From NCBI GenBank assembly GCA_902519215.1, contig CABYIX010000003.1, positions 1 through 64,000 on the forward strand: a DNA stretch of 64,000 nt, read 5' to 3'. The notes below the pieces were generated by a model, which was given only the letters and a program-made list of their open reading frames with translations, was not told where the DNA came from and ran no database searches. Numbering within the stretch: position 1 is the first letter of the stretch; each line of letters opens with the position of its first letter. Below are positions 51,015 through 60,582 of the stretch, in pieces. The stretch comes from an uncultured Candidatus Actinomarina sp. (GTDB taxonomy: Bacteria; Actinomycetota; Acidimicrobiia; Actinomarinales; Actinomarinaceae). The translations under genes were made by a program, and so were the position numbers.

Positions 51015-51966
51015 ATCTAATTCAAACTATTTTGCATATTCCTTAATTGCTGTTCTTTCTACTGGAATTTTATTTGTAATCTTCGGATCTAATGGCTGGG
51101 GTCCTGCAGCTTCGAATGAACAAGCAATTGGTGAAATTTCAAGATGGTGTGAAAGGGTTAGTGCTGGATTTTTTAGAGAACCCGCCAACACATTAGGGAA
51201 CTTGGGATTTGTATTTGCTGGTCTTTATATGTTCTACAAGCTATCGAAAGATGCAACAAGTAATCTTTCACCAATGTTCGGTTCCTTTAAAATTGCGCTC
51301 TTATATGCATCAGCATCGACATTTCTAGGACCTGGATCAATGGCAATGCATGGGACTCATACTAGGTTTGGTGCTTGGCTGGATAATGTTTCTATGATTG
51401 CATATATTTTACTTTTGTGGATGTATAACCTAAAACGGCTTAAGAAATTTTCAGACAAAACTTATTTTGTTAGTTATTCAGCTTTACTAATTTATTATGC
51501 ATTTAGCTATTGGTATTTAGATTCAGGTCTTGGAATTGGAGTTGACTTATTTGAATTGAGTATTGGTTTGTGGATTGCAACAGAAGTACTAATCAAATTT
51601 CCAAATATTTATGGTCGTCTAATGTCAGGGGTAACAGTCCTAATTATTCAGCAATTATTTGGTAGCTCAGTTATTGAATCTCTAGCAAACTTTGACCAAA
51701 ATTGGGAAATGCTTCTATATTTCTTACCTGCATTAATACCAAATTTTCAATCAGAGGTCAAAAGAGTATACACTCCATGGTTTTTTATAGGTTTTGCCTC
51801 TTTTTTTGGAGCCGTATTAATTTGGGGAACTGGTGTACCAAATCACCCTTGGTGTAATCCAGATTCATGGCTACAGGCACATATGATATGGCATTTATTG
51901 TGTGCCGTTGCAACTCTTAGCTTTTTTAACTTTTACAGGAGAGAGACTACGGCCTCAAGTACATAA
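50998..51966 (+). CDS. ceramidase-like (CREST superfamily) membrane hydrolase
   Basis: 322 residues, about seven membrane helices. Candidate metal-site features of the alkaline-ceramidase/CREST family: WCER.. near residue 50, EPANTLGNLGFVFAGLY, GPGSMAMHGTHTRFGAWLDN, and MIWHLLCAVATL near the end, which supplies a His. The reaction, probably amide hydrolysis of a lipid, is inferred. Overlaps the upstream PLP-enzyme gene and, by 20 bases, the convergent penicillin acylase gene. Confidence 0.7.
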   Translation: MLQKNKSNSNYFAYSLIAVLSTGILFVIFGSNGWGPAASNEQAIGEISRWCERVSAGFFREPANTLGNLGFVFAGLYMFYKLSKDATSNLSPMFGSFKIALLYASASTFLGPGSMAMHGTHTRFGAWLDNVSMIAYILLLWMYNLKRLKKFSDKTYFVSYSALLIYYAFSYWYLDSGLGIGVDLFELSIGLWIATEVLIKFPNIYGRLMSGVTVLIIQQLFGSSVIESLANFDQNWEMLLYFLPALIPNFQSEVKRVYTPWFFIGFASFFGAVLIWGTGVPNHPWCNPDSWLQAHMIWHLLCAVATLSFFNFYRRETTASST

Positions 51967-54472
51967 TATCTTTTTGATTGAGCTCAATAAGTTCTCTGCC
52001 AAAATAAAGTGGGTACATTGTATTAGAAATCCAGCTATCTACTTGATCATCATAATATTTTGACATCACGTGTCCAGATTGACCAGAGGGAAGAACTGTT
52101 CTTGAATTATCAAAATTACCCAAATCAATGACCATCCTCATTGATGGGTAACTTCCAATTGTAAAGTCATCTCCAAACCCCCAATCAGTTGAGTTAATTG
52201 AAAAAGAAGAACCTCCGGACTCAACTGGACCTATGTTGACTAATGAAGTTAAGATTGAAATCCCTGCCTCACCAAGAAAGTTCGTTGGGTATGTAATGGT
52301 GTGTATTTTTCCCCAAGTCCAGTCACTTGATTTATCTGTACCAAATATATCGATTATAAAACCATCTGAGAGGGATAGGGATCTCTCTAAGATATCAGTA
52401 AGGTTTTCCTTATTTGGTGTATTGACATCATCCCAGAGAATATGATTTGGGTCTTTCAACATTACTCTAAAGACTTCAGAAGTAGCGTCTGAATTTCCTG
52501 GTTGTAAGGAAATCTCATTTCCGGCATTATCCTCTACAACCAACTCTTCAAAGGTCTGTGAAGCTAAAGTTTTATAAAACACTGCCCAAGCTGAAGCCCC
52601 AACTGAATCTATATTCATTTCGTATTTTGTTTCTGAAATAGACCATTCTTTCATGAGTGTTAGTACTTGAGAGTCAATATAAACATTATTGAAAACATAG
52701 GGAAGAATATATGCTGCAGAAAAATCATAGTTATTTATCTGCATTGCTTCCATGTCATCTACTGAGATTTTATTTTGGATATACTGTTCAATTACACGTT
52801 CAATAGCTTCTGCTCTATAGCCTCTTGCATAATAATTTGGCCACGGTTGCTCAGGGTGGACTGATTGATTTGCAGTAATAATATATCCCTTTGTTGGGTT
52901 AAACGTATACGGTAAGTCTTCAAATGGTACAAATCCTGTCCAATCATTTTCACTTAACCACCCTTCAATAGGAAGATCTCCTAGTTGTCCATCAGCTCTT
53001 ATAGGTAATTTTCCTGGAGATTGGTAAGCGATGTTCCCATCGACATCTGCATAAAGTAAGTTTTGAGCTGGGACATCAAATAGTCTTGAGGCTTCTCGAA
53101 ACTCATCCCAATTAGACGCATAGTTAAAATCTCTGATACCAACAAATGTTGTACCAGGCATTAATGCTGGCCAAGAAAGAGAAACTGAAAAGTTGTTCGG
53201 TAAGCTTAATTTTGCTTCATCAGCAAATGATGATTCCCCATCTTCTGGATTTAAGTTTATAGGATATGAACGATCAGAAACAATTGGTCCATGTTTTGTT
53301 GATCTTACCTCTATAACAATCGGTTCCTGACCAGCAACCTCTATGATTTCTGTAACTCTATCCATCTCCAACCACTCACCATCAACTTCATATTGGTTGG
53401 GATTACTAGGATTAATTTTTTCAATAAAAAGATCCTGAACATCTGGACCCATATTTGTAAATCCCCACGCGATATCACTGTTATGTCCAATAACTATATA
53501 TGGTGACCCTGCGAATGAAAATCCAACAACATCTAAGTTACAATCACGATATTTTGGAAAACAATGAAGTCCATTTTCATACCATATTGCTGGAAGCTGA
53601 ACAGATAAATGTGGATCATTTGCTAATAATGGAAAGCCTGTTTCAGTGTGTTCTCCTGATATTGCCCAAGAGTTTGAACCTAAAGATTGGTTTGTCTCTA
53701 AATCTTTAGTGACATATTTAATGAAGATTGATTGATAGAGCTGTTGAATGTTATTTGCTTTTCCAACTGAGGCAAATGAACCCTTTCCTTCCCACTCTTC
53801 AACTATATAGGGGTGCTCGTCAGGATATGGTGGTGTAAGCAAAGAGGAAATCTCAGGTGTGAGTGAATTAAATGTTTTTGAGTTTCTTATTTCTTGTTGG
53901 AAATTTCCATTTAGGTCATAGGCCATCATCTTTGCCCAAGCTAGAGGATAATGAGGTTCGTATCTATCAACTTCATAATCGGGATTAATAAACTGTAACA
54001 AAAAGTGTTCTAAGCTTAAGCTCCTCTGAGGTCTTGATTCAATATATGCATTAATTCCATTTGTGTAGTTAATTAAATCTTGTTTGAATTCTGGAGGAAG
54101 GGTTTCATACTCTTCAAGTGCAACTCTATTGAAACCAAATGTTCTAAAAAGTAAATCTGCTCCAACACCTGGTTCTCCAATTAATGAAGCTAAACGCCCT
54201 GTGCTTAGATGACTCCAAAACTCTAGTTGCCAGAATCTATCCTGAGCATGAACATACCCCTGAGCAAACAAGATATCGTCTACATTTGTACCATATATAT
54301 GGGGAATTCCTCTTTCATCACGAATAACCTCTACAAAATCTGTTAATGGCAGACCAGAAACATCTATTTCATGATCTGGAAGCGGCATTCTGAAGATAAC
54401 AACACCTGCAATAAGTACTGCTGCTTGAAGAAATACTAAAATTACAAAAAGCCATTTAATAAATTTTTTCAT
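51947..54472 (-). CDS. penicillin acylase family (Ntn) amidase
   Basis: 841 residues with an N-terminal membrane anchor/signal (about 6-27). The N-terminal-nucleophile serine follows the Gly of LGSNSWAISG (near 265), with LLANDPHLSVQLPAIWYE just after, so autocleavage into alpha and beta chains is expected. DERGIPHIYGTNVDDILFAQGYVHAQDRFWQLE is split across the alpha-chain signature. Substrates could be N-acyl amino acids or homoserine lactones. GGGGGA ribosome-binding site. Confidence 0.93.
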   Translation of the reverse strand: MKKFIKWLFVILVFLQAAVLIAGVVIFRMPLPDHEIDVSGLPLTDFVEVIRDERGIPHIYGTNVDDILFAQGYVHAQDRFWQLEFWSHLSTGRLASLIGEPGVGADLLFRTFGFNRVALEEYETLPPEFKQDLINYTNGINAYIESRPQRSLSLEHFLLQFINPDYEVDRYEPHYPLAWAKMMAYDLNGNFQQEIRNSKTFNSLTPEISSLLTPPYPDEHPYIVEEWEGKGSFASVGKANNIQQLYQSIFIKYVTKDLETNQSLGSNSWAISGEHTETGFPLLANDPHLSVQLPAIWYENGLHCFPKYRDCNLDVVGFSFAGSPYIVIGHNSDIAWGFTNMGPDVQDLFIEKINPSNPNQYEVDGEWLEMDRVTEIIEVAGQEPIVIEVRSTKHGPIVSDRSYPINLNPEDGESSFADEAKLSLPNNFSVSLSWPALMPGTTFVGIRDFNYASNWDEFREASRLFDVPAQNLLYADVDGNIAYQSPGKLPIRADGQLGDLPIEGWLSENDWTGFVPFEDLPYTFNPTKGYIITANQSVHPEQPWPNYYARGYRAEAIERVIEQYIQNKISVDDMEAMQINNYDFSAAYILPYVFNNVYIDSQVLTLMKEWSISETKYEMNIDSVGASAWAVFYKTLASQTFEELVVEDNAGNEISLQPGNSDATSEVFRVMLKDPNHILWDDVNTPNKENLTDILERSLSLSDGFIIDIFGTDKSSDWTWGKIHTITYPTNFLGEAGISILTSLVNIGPVESGGSSFSINSTDWGFGDDFTIGSYPSMRMVIDLGNFDNSRTVLPSGQSGHVMSKYYDDQVDSWISNTMYPLYFGRELIELNQKDIMYLRP

Positions 54473-54498
54473 GAATCCCCCTAGGTAAATAATAGATA

Positions 54499-54903
54499 TT
54501 AGAGGTTGAGGTTGTCTATCCAGTCTGAGATTTCTTTTACTGTCTGCTTGTAAATTTGAAGGGCGTGTTCATCTGAATCATATGAACCTCGACTTGGATC
54601 AACAAATGAATTATGAATTCTGTTTTTTGCATTAGGAAATATAGGACAGAGCTCATTAGCTGAATCACATACTGTTAATACGTAATCAAAGGTTTCATCG
54701 ATAAAATCATCTACAAGTTTGGGATACTGTGCGGAGATGTCGTAACCCTCTTCGGACATCGCCCTCACTGCATATGGATTTACATTGTTTTCAGGATGCG
54801 TTCCTGCTGATTGAGTTTCATAATCTGGGTACTTATTCTTAAGCAGACCCTCAGCAATTTGTGATCTACAGGTATTTCCTGTACATATAACAATTATTTT
54901 CAT
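54499..54903 (-). CDS. arsC: arsenate reductase, low-MW phosphatase type (ArsC)
   Basis: 134 residues. CTGNTCRS (C7/C12) is the phosphatase P-loop, and C79/C86 in VLTVCDSANELCPIF are the redox cysteines of thioredoxin-coupled ArsC. It reduces arsenate to arsenite. No arsR or arsenite pump in the window; phosphatase function cannot be excluded. Confidence 0.88.
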   Translation of the reverse strand: MKIIVICTGNTCRSQIAEGLLKNKYPDYETQSAGTHPENNVNPYAVRAMSEEGYDISAQYPKLVDDFIDETFDYVLTVCDSANELCPIFPNAKNRIHNSFVDPSRGSYDSDEHALQIYKQTVKEISDWIDNLNL

Positions 54904-54937
54904 GTGGCTATTTTAAATAGAAAATTAGAATAATGAT

Positions 54938-55234
54938 ATGGATACAAGAGCTAGTAAAGAACGTAAATTTACTGAAACCATGGAAAAGTGGATTATGTAT
55001 TTTATGTACTTATTATTTGGTGGTTTGTTTTTTTTAATATCCATACAGGGATCTCTGAGTGAAGGGTTGATATTATTGCCCATTGCGTTAGTCTCTATTC
55101 CTCTTACGAAGTGGGGTATGCGTTGGCAAAACGAACGCTATATAAGAAGTGCTCAGAATCAAGATGACCTAGAAGTTGTTGTAAATAGATTAAATGAAAT
55201 TGAAAAAAGAATATCAGAATTGGAGGATAAATGA
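54938..55234 (+). CDS. small membrane protein with C-terminal coiled coil, unknown
   Basis: 98 residues: two hydrophobic segments (about 17-38 and 42-58), followed by a charged region ending in RLNEIEKRISELEDK, likely coiled coil. It overlaps the DinB gene by 4 bases. No known family. Confidence 0.6.
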   Translation: MDTRASKERKFTETMEKWIMYFMYLLFGGLFFLISIQGSLSEGLILLPIALVSIPLTKWGMRWQNERYIRSAQNQDDLEVVVNRLNEIEKRISELEDK

Positions 55235-55716
55235 TATCTGTAGAAGTATTACTAAAACATATGGCTTGGGCAAACCAGGAAATCTACAAAGAAGTGCAGA
55301 AGCTAGATGATGAAGTCTTAAATTACTATGTAATAGATCCTGAGTGGACTGTCAGAAAAATACTTATTCACATTGTTGGTGCTGGTCACTTATATGGACA
55401 GAGGCTAGATGGTGATCCTTTCTCACCATTTAAGTTAGAAAGTGATGATGATGGAATGTTAATTGATCAACTACTTACTGAATTAGAAAGAATAGATCAA
55501 GGTTTAATTAAATTCGCAAATGTTGAAGATGGGGATTTAACCTATATGACATCTCAAGGAGAAAGAACAAGTAAGATTTCTACAATAATTTCTCAAATGA
55601 TATTCCACGCTGCTGAACATAGAGCACAAATTGTTGCAGCTTTAGATAAACACAACGTGCGAGAAATAAATTTAGATAGATACTCAGTGTTTAGCTATAT
55701 AGAAAGCATCAAGTAG
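55231..55716 (+). CDS. DinB/YfiT-family protein
   Basis: 161 residues, four-helix bundle. Metal-binding histidine candidates lie in ILIHIVGAGHLYGQRL and FHAAEHRAQI. The fold is used by damage-inducible and thiol-dependent (mycothiol/bacillithiol) enzymes; function here unknown. The 3' end overlaps the convergent CutA gene by 8 bases. Confidence 0.8.
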   Translation: MISVEVLLKHMAWANQEIYKEVQKLDDEVLNYYVIDPEWTVRKILIHIVGAGHLYGQRLDGDPFSPFKLESDDDGMLIDQLLTELERIDQGLIKFANVEDGDLTYMTSQGERTSKISTIISQMIFHAAEHRAQIVAALDKHNVREINLDRYSVFSYIESIK

Positions 55717-56014
55717 TACTGCTGTTTACCCACTCATCATATTCTGGCAAGGTGTAAACAGGCTCTAGTACTGTAATTTTTGGGAGTTCGTAATGATGTC
55801 TTTGTTTTACGATGTCTACAACTTCTCTGAGTAAAGCATCGCTTGTATACATAGACACTTCTACTTCTGGTTCATTAATTATTTCATCTTTCCACTTATA
55901 GGATGACTGAATAGTATGGAATGTTCCACATGCAATTTTATTTGTTTCAAGCAAAAGATTGATCAATTCTTTTGCATTTTTATCATCACCTACGGTCGTT
56001 TGGATAATAATCAT
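55709..56014 (-). CDS. cutA: CutA1 divalent-cation tolerance protein
   Basis: 101 residues, full length. IACGTFHTIQSSYKWKDEI and YELPKITVLEPV are CutA signatures; it forms trimers. Function in metal handling is family knowledge. It overlaps the start of the next minus-strand gene by four bases. Confidence 0.9.
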   Translation of the reverse strand: MIIIQTTVGDDKNAKELINLLLETNKIACGTFHTIQSSYKWKDEIINEPEVEVSMYTSDALLREVVDIVKQRHHYELPKITVLEPVYTLPEYDEWVNSSTT

Positions 56015-56850
56015 AAGTCAAGATTAAGCTCTTTTGCTGTGTAAGACCATAGAGAAGTTCTGAATTCTTTGTTGTAAACAATTTTGTTATGTTTCATGGT
56101 TGATGGCTTTCCATAAAAGCCAAAGATACGCGGTGCATAGACGTGGTGTGGTGAGACATCTGTCTCTTCTATAGCTTTTAAGATAGGGGCGATGCCTGTT
56201 TGGATATTTGTAGAAAAGTATGTATAAAAAGATTTTTTTATTCTTTTTACATCGTGGGGTCTAGATTGTCGTGATTTTGTAACGCCTGGGTGAGCAACTG
56301 ATACAGATACAGGTACATCAACTAACCTATTCCCCAACTCCAGCGCAAACATTGATCTATATAGATTTGTTAAATTGTATCTACTGCTTGGTGAAAAAGA
56401 TTTCTGTGTATGAAGATCTTCTAGTATTAACTTTCTAGCTAAATACATTGAGAGACTTGAAATCTGAACAATCTTTCCTGAGGTATTTATAAGGTTATCT
56501 AAGAGCATTAGGGATAAACGATAAGAACCAAAATAATTCACGGACATCATGGATTCATATCCTTCAGTTGTTAGTTCAAAATCTCTATAGATTAAACCCG
56601 CATTGTTATACAAAATATCTAAATTTGAATAATCAGATTTTATCTTCTGGACGAATAACTGTATGCTTTCTGGATCAGAGAGATCAAGTTTTAGAAACTT
56701 TGAAGATGGACCTAGATATTTCTCTGCCATCAACCCTTTTTCAGTGTTTCTACAAGCAAGTACAACTCTATAGTCATGTTGAATCAATCTCTTTGCAACT
56801 GCTAGACCAATTCCTTTATTCGCTCCGGTAATGATTGCTGTTTTTGTCAT
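56011..56850 (-). CDS. short-chain dehydrogenase with altered active site
   Basis: 279 residues. Cofactor motif ITGANKGIGLAVAKRL at the N-terminus, YNNAGLIY, and catalytic Ser in QISSLSMYLA. The catalytic Tyr-x3-Lys is YNLTN, so the lysine is Asn. Resembles retinol-dehydrogenase-like SDRs. It could be inactive, use another base, or act on an unusual substrate. Confidence 0.8.
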   Translation of the reverse strand: MTKTAIITGANKGIGLAVAKRLIQHDYRVVLACRNTEKGLMAEKYLGPSSKFLKLDLSDPESIQLFVQKIKSDYSNLDILYNNAGLIYRDFELTTEGYESMMSVNYFGSYRLSLMLLDNLINTSGKIVQISSLSMYLARKLILEDLHTQKSFSPSSRYNLTNLYRSMFALELGNRLVDVPVSVSVAHPGVTKSRQSRPHDVKRIKKSFYTYFSTNIQTGIAPILKAIEETDVSPHHVYAPRIFGFYGKPSTMKHNKIVYNKEFRTSLWSYTAKELNLDL

Positions 56851-56886
56851 TTTTTATTCAGTCTATTAATACCTATAATTAAACAA

Positions 56887-57108
56887 ATGTATTATTTGTT
56901 AACTGGAATTATTGCTGTATCAATACTGAGATACTTTAATTTAATACCAAAAATGACGAGTAAGTTTTGGACATATGTTGATTATGTAATAGTCCTCATT
57001 GGGTTTGTGCTACTTCTTTCACGTATACCTCCTTTTTTCTCAGGAATTTTACTTACAGTTGTAGCTGGATATGCATGGCGAAAAGGCTTTTTCGATAAAT
57101 TTCGCTAG
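56887..57108 (+). CDS. small membrane protein, unknown
   Basis: 73 residues with two or three hydrophobic segments (3-18, 31-46, 50-63) and a basic C-terminus (WRKGFFDKFR). Divergent from the SDR gene and convergent with the metalloprotease gene. No family recognised. Confidence 0.5.
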   Translation: MYYLLTGIIAVSILRYFNLIPKMTSKFWTYVDYVIVLIGFVLLLSRIPPFFSGILLTVVAGYAWRKGFFDKFR

Positions 57109-57112
57109 AGCG

Positions 57113-58240
57113 CTAGCTATTAGAAAGGATTGACATAAGCTCTTCTTCAGAGCTGTTAGTAATAAAATTTCTAAATTCTTCTTCGTATGTAATATAATTT
57201 TTTCCAAATGTATTTTGGAAATTTTCAGGAAATAAAATACCTGTCTGTGCATTTATCCAAAAGTCATACATTGTCTGTTCTCCGTGAATGTTGGTTAAGT
57301 AGGCTATAAACCATGCACCTACTTGATAACCTACAGCCCAATCACTTTCCCAGGTGACGTTATAGAGTTCAGGCCCATTCAAATATCGTTCTTTTATAGT
57401 TGGCTGATTGTCTCCACAGTAACAACTAAATAATCCTCTATTCATTTCATTTTGCAAATGAGAAAAATCATTTACGTCCCGTGAATAGTAAAGGTGAGAA
57501 AAATATGTTGCATATCCCTCCATCCAGAACGGTTTGTCTCTTTCGTCATTTTCTATTCTCTTGCCAGTAATTTTTTGTTCTAAGTCGTAGTCAAAACCTA
57601 CAACATTGGAAAGTTGAAAAATGTGATACATTTCATGAATAGTTACATAAGCTTGTGATCTACTATCCCAAGATAAATCAAATGATCCACTAATGAAAAG
57701 ATAACAACATTCTCTATCACTTGGTATTCCACTTATAGAAGATCCTGTAACTCTTCCACCATCTGTAAATAGACCGATACTTCCATCAGCCTTTTTATCA
57801 TGGTTCTGTGGATTGCAGCGTGAATTTCTGAATGTTTCTGAATATGCTTCTTTTAAATACTGGCAATATTCTTCCTCTAGAGCTATTGCAGATTCATAAT
57901 TTTCAGAGTCAAGCTGAACAACAAGTATTGGATATAAATTTTCTCTTTTTATGCGTTCATCTACAAACAAAAGCTGTTCCGTGTATTGAATGTACTTTGT
58001 AAGAATGTCCACATGCTGATCAGAAATAGTTGAGGCTCTAAAGATTTTTACATCTCTGTAGTCAAGATAGTTATCTGATTCGGGAATATTTTCCTCTGGA
58101 ATAGTGGTTGCTATGTCCTCAACTTTAATGGTCGTTGTTGTATCTTGAGCAGTGTCCGTTGTAATAATTAAAGATCCCTCAGTTAATTCACTTCCACCAC
58201 ACATGATGAAAATCGATAAAAATAGTATGTATTTTTTCAT
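57113..58240 (-). CDS. lipoprotein with HExxH metallopeptidase motif
   Basis: 375 residues. Lipobox FIMC with C14, then a Thr-rich stretch (DTAQDTTTTIKV). The zinc motif is HEMYH (202-206), with a downstream E241 in FWMEGYATYF as third ligand, the gluzincin pattern. Two Cys pairs may be disulfides. Probable exported protease at the cell surface. Start overlaps the tiny ORF upstream (ATGA). Confidence 0.75.
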   Translation of the reverse strand: MKKYILFLSIFIMCGGSELTEGSLIITTDTAQDTTTTIKVEDIATTIPEENIPESDNYLDYRDVKIFRASTISDQHVDILTKYIQYTEQLLFVDERIKRENLYPILVVQLDSENYESAIALEEEYCQYLKEAYSETFRNSRCNPQNHDKKADGSIGLFTDGGRVTGSSISGIPSDRECCYLFISGSFDLSWDSRSQAYVTIHEMYHIFQLSNVVGFDYDLEQKITGKRIENDERDKPFWMEGYATYFSHLYYSRDVNDFSHLQNEMNRGLFSCYCGDNQPTIKERYLNGPELYNVTWESDWAVGYQVGAWFIAYLTNIHGEQTMYDFWINAQTGILFPENFQNTFGKNYITYEEEFRNFITNSSEEELMSILSNS

Positions 58241-58374
58241 TCGTAATATTTATTGTTGTACAGCAACCATCTTATACAAAACACAACAACAATAACCGAG
58301 AACAACATTGTCATATTTGGAAAGAGATACAGTAGAGTAATTGAACCTATCACCGTAATGAGAATTACTAACAC
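58237..58374 (-). CDS. 45-residue membrane peptide
   Basis: GTG start at 58374 preceded by GGAGG that overlaps the end of the upstream acyltransferase gene; encodes two hydrophobic segments (about 1-18 and 22-40) and ends in ATGA shared with the metalloprotease start. The tight coupling on both sides supports a real gene. No homologue known to me. Confidence 0.6.
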   Translation of the reverse strand: MLVILITVIGSITLLYLFPNMTMLFSVIVVVFCIRWLLYNNKYYE

Positions 58375-58375
58375 T

Positions 58376-59041
58376 CTATTTTCCTCCTGGTTTGTAGAAG
58401 GTTTTATTTCTTCCCTGAACCAAATGATATCTATCCATTAATGCATTTTTATCTACATCAACAGAATCGGTTAAAACAAGTTCATCCATTAGTTCAAATC
58501 TACGATTTTTATAGTCTATTTTAGTTGGGACAACTGTAGCGTCGAGTGCTCGACCAATATAATGAAACCCAGTTTTTATAGTTTCGTTAGATTTCATCTC
58601 GCCTTCGACTGTTAAATAGAGAATAAATTTATCTTTTGATTGAAGCTGATCAATAACTTGCTGTGTAACTCCAGTTGATTTAGCTCTCCAAACAGGAATT
58701 CCACCAAATTCAAGGAGTAGCTTATTTTGCATCTTCCCAAAAGGGTGCGGTATACCCAGTTTGTCTGGATTTTTTTTAAAAGGAAGTGGTATAACTATTC
58801 GAGTAAACATTGAAACTGAACCCAAAAAGTAAAACTTCAAATCGGTGGCTAAGCATACTATATATGCATAAATTGCATCAAAAGTAGATGAGTGAGGTGC
58901 TGAGGCAATAATTATTCTCTTTTTATCAGGAAGGTTGCCAACAATATCCCAGTTAACAACTTTTAAAACAAACCGTCCAATTGGTCCAAGTATTTTTCTT
59001 TTCTTATTTGGATGATTTTCTGTTTTAACAACCTCTTCCAT
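58376..59041 (-). CDS. PlsC-like acyltransferase
   Basis: 221 residues. HSSTFD (HX4D) is the catalytic motif in APHSSTFDAIYAYIV, followed by LLLEFGGIPVWRAKSTG and LYLTVEGEMKSNETIKTGFH, where VEGEM takes the place of the usual PEGTR. It probably acylates a lysophospholipid or other lipid acceptor. Ten bases separate it from the upstream MFS gene. Confidence 0.82.
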   Translation of the reverse strand: MEEVVKTENHPNKKRKILGPIGRFVLKVVNWDIVGNLPDKKRIIIASAPHSSTFDAIYAYIVCLATDLKFYFLGSVSMFTRIVIPLPFKKNPDKLGIPHPFGKMQNKLLLEFGGIPVWRAKSTGVTQQVIDQLQSKDKFILYLTVEGEMKSNETIKTGFHYIGRALDATVVPTKIDYKNRRFELMDELVLTDSVDVDKNALMDRYHLVQGRNKTFYKPGGK

Positions 59042-59050
59042 ATATCTATG

Positions 59051-60328
59051 CTAATTACTTGTAATCTCTTTCACCTGTTTAGAGAGATTTCTTAAATTCT
59101 TATTATTAAAATTTACAATCCATAAAACTACATACAAAATACCAATTATAAAAAATAAAAATGCATACCCTCTTCCAGGCCCAGAACCAACAAGTGGGGT
59201 TAAGATATCAACATTTTGCGGGTAAAAAGAAAATTCTAAGTAATCCCCTAAAGGTCCTGCAATAACGACTCCTAGGGGTCGTAACATCTGCGCAATTGTC
59301 CCTCTCAGTGCTAAAGCTCTTCCTCTAATATTTTCATCTGTTATAGCGAGCCACGCTCCTGAGGAAACAGTGTATTGTACTGTTCCACTGACTCCAGCGA
59401 TGATGCCATGGATGCATAATAGAAATATGCTTGGTCTGAGTGAACCTAAAATCAAACTCAGACCACCTAAAAGGCCCATATATATTGCAACTTTTAAATT
59501 CCCCTGAAGTTTGTCAGCTAATCGAAGTGAGATAATTGAACCAACTAGAAATGCTAAGCCAACACTTGATTCAACAATACCTAGCCCTCTTGCGTCTGTG
59601 AAACTAAGGATCATTGGTGGAATTAATACTGAGGTGAAGCCCCATAAAAAGTTACCTATTGAAAGAATGGATACTAAAGCAAGTAGGCCTTTTTGTTTTT
59701 TCAACCAGTTATAAGCTTCGACTAGGTCAAAATAAGTATTTTTAAAATTTAACTTTCCCTTTGATTTAATTTTTTTACTTTTAAACAAAGTGATAGTTGC
59801 AATGCCGAAAAAGCAAGTAATAAGATCTACAAGAATTACTCCAGGAAGGCCAAAAAAAGAATAAATGAATGCTCCACCTATTGGTCCAATTAAAACAGAA
59901 ATTGCTTCTGCACTCTCAAATAGAGCTGAGACTTTTGTTACTTCGTGTTTTTTTACAACATCACCTAAAAAAGCACTCCATGTTGTCCAGTGAGCTATTT
60001 CAAAAATTCCAAAAGCTAAAGCAAATGGTATGAGTAAGGTAAGTGTCAAGATATCACTTATTGCAAAATATCCAATTACACACATCAATACCGCAATTAT
60101 TAAATCAAAAACAATAATCAATGTTTTTCTTGGAAACCTATCTGCAAGAACTCCTCCGAATGGTCCTGTAATTACACCTACAATTGCAACTATAAATAAA
60201 ATGGTAGAAAGAGCGCTTGCTTTTCCTGTGGTCTCATATATCCAAACTCCTATTGCGAAGAAAGACATAGAAGAGCCAGTCCATGATACTGTTTGACCAA
60301 ACCAGAGAAGATATACTTTTTTACTCAT
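59051..60328 (-). CDS. MFS transporter
   Basis: 425 residues with about 12 hydrophobic segments in two halves. FGGVLADRFPRKTLII is the MFS loop 2-3 motif. Resembles the enterobactin/MefA-type exporter group; substrate unknown. First gene of a minus-strand operon that includes the acyltransferase and lipoprotein protease. Confidence 0.9.
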   Translation of the reverse strand: MSKKVYLLWFGQTVSWTGSSMSFFAIGVWIYETTGKASALSTILFIVAIVGVITGPFGGVLADRFPRKTLIIVFDLIIAVLMCVIGYFAISDILTLTLLIPFALAFGIFEIAHWTTWSAFLGDVVKKHEVTKVSALFESAEAISVLIGPIGGAFIYSFFGLPGVILVDLITCFFGIATITLFKSKKIKSKGKLNFKNTYFDLVEAYNWLKKQKGLLALVSILSIGNFLWGFTSVLIPPMILSFTDARGLGIVESSVGLAFLVGSIISLRLADKLQGNLKVAIYMGLLGGLSLILGSLRPSIFLLCIHGIIAGVSGTVQYTVSSGAWLAITDENIRGRALALRGTIAQMLRPLGVVIAGPLGDYLEFSFYPQNVDILTPLVGSGPGRGYAFLFFIIGILYVVLWIVNFNNKNLRNLSKQVKEITSN

Positions 60329-60386
60329 AAATCACCTTGTTGAGTATATAAGTAAAACATTTATAAAAATTTAAAACAACCTGGTG

Positions 60387-60509
60387 CTAGCCGATGCAAG
60401 AAAAACAATGAACTGTCCAGTTTTCAGATATTCCTGAATTAATTGATGAAAGGGCTACGAATCCCAAAACAACAATAATTCCAATGAATGTCCAGTGTTT
60501 TATAGGCAT
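60387..60509 (-). CDS. 40-residue membrane peptide with CxxC
   Basis: ATG at 60509; one hydrophobic segment (about 7-22) and a C-terminus ending CFSCIG. It fills much of the 254-base gap between the MFS gene and the esterase gene. No ribosome-binding site is obvious, so the call is weak. Confidence 0.35.
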   Translation of the reverse strand: MPIKHWTFIGIIVVLGFVALSSINSGISENWTVHCFSCIG

Positions 60510-60582
60510 AAATTAATAATAAACACATTAAATTTGAAAATTAAAAAAATTAATCATAGATTGGGATTATAAGGGGGAGCTT

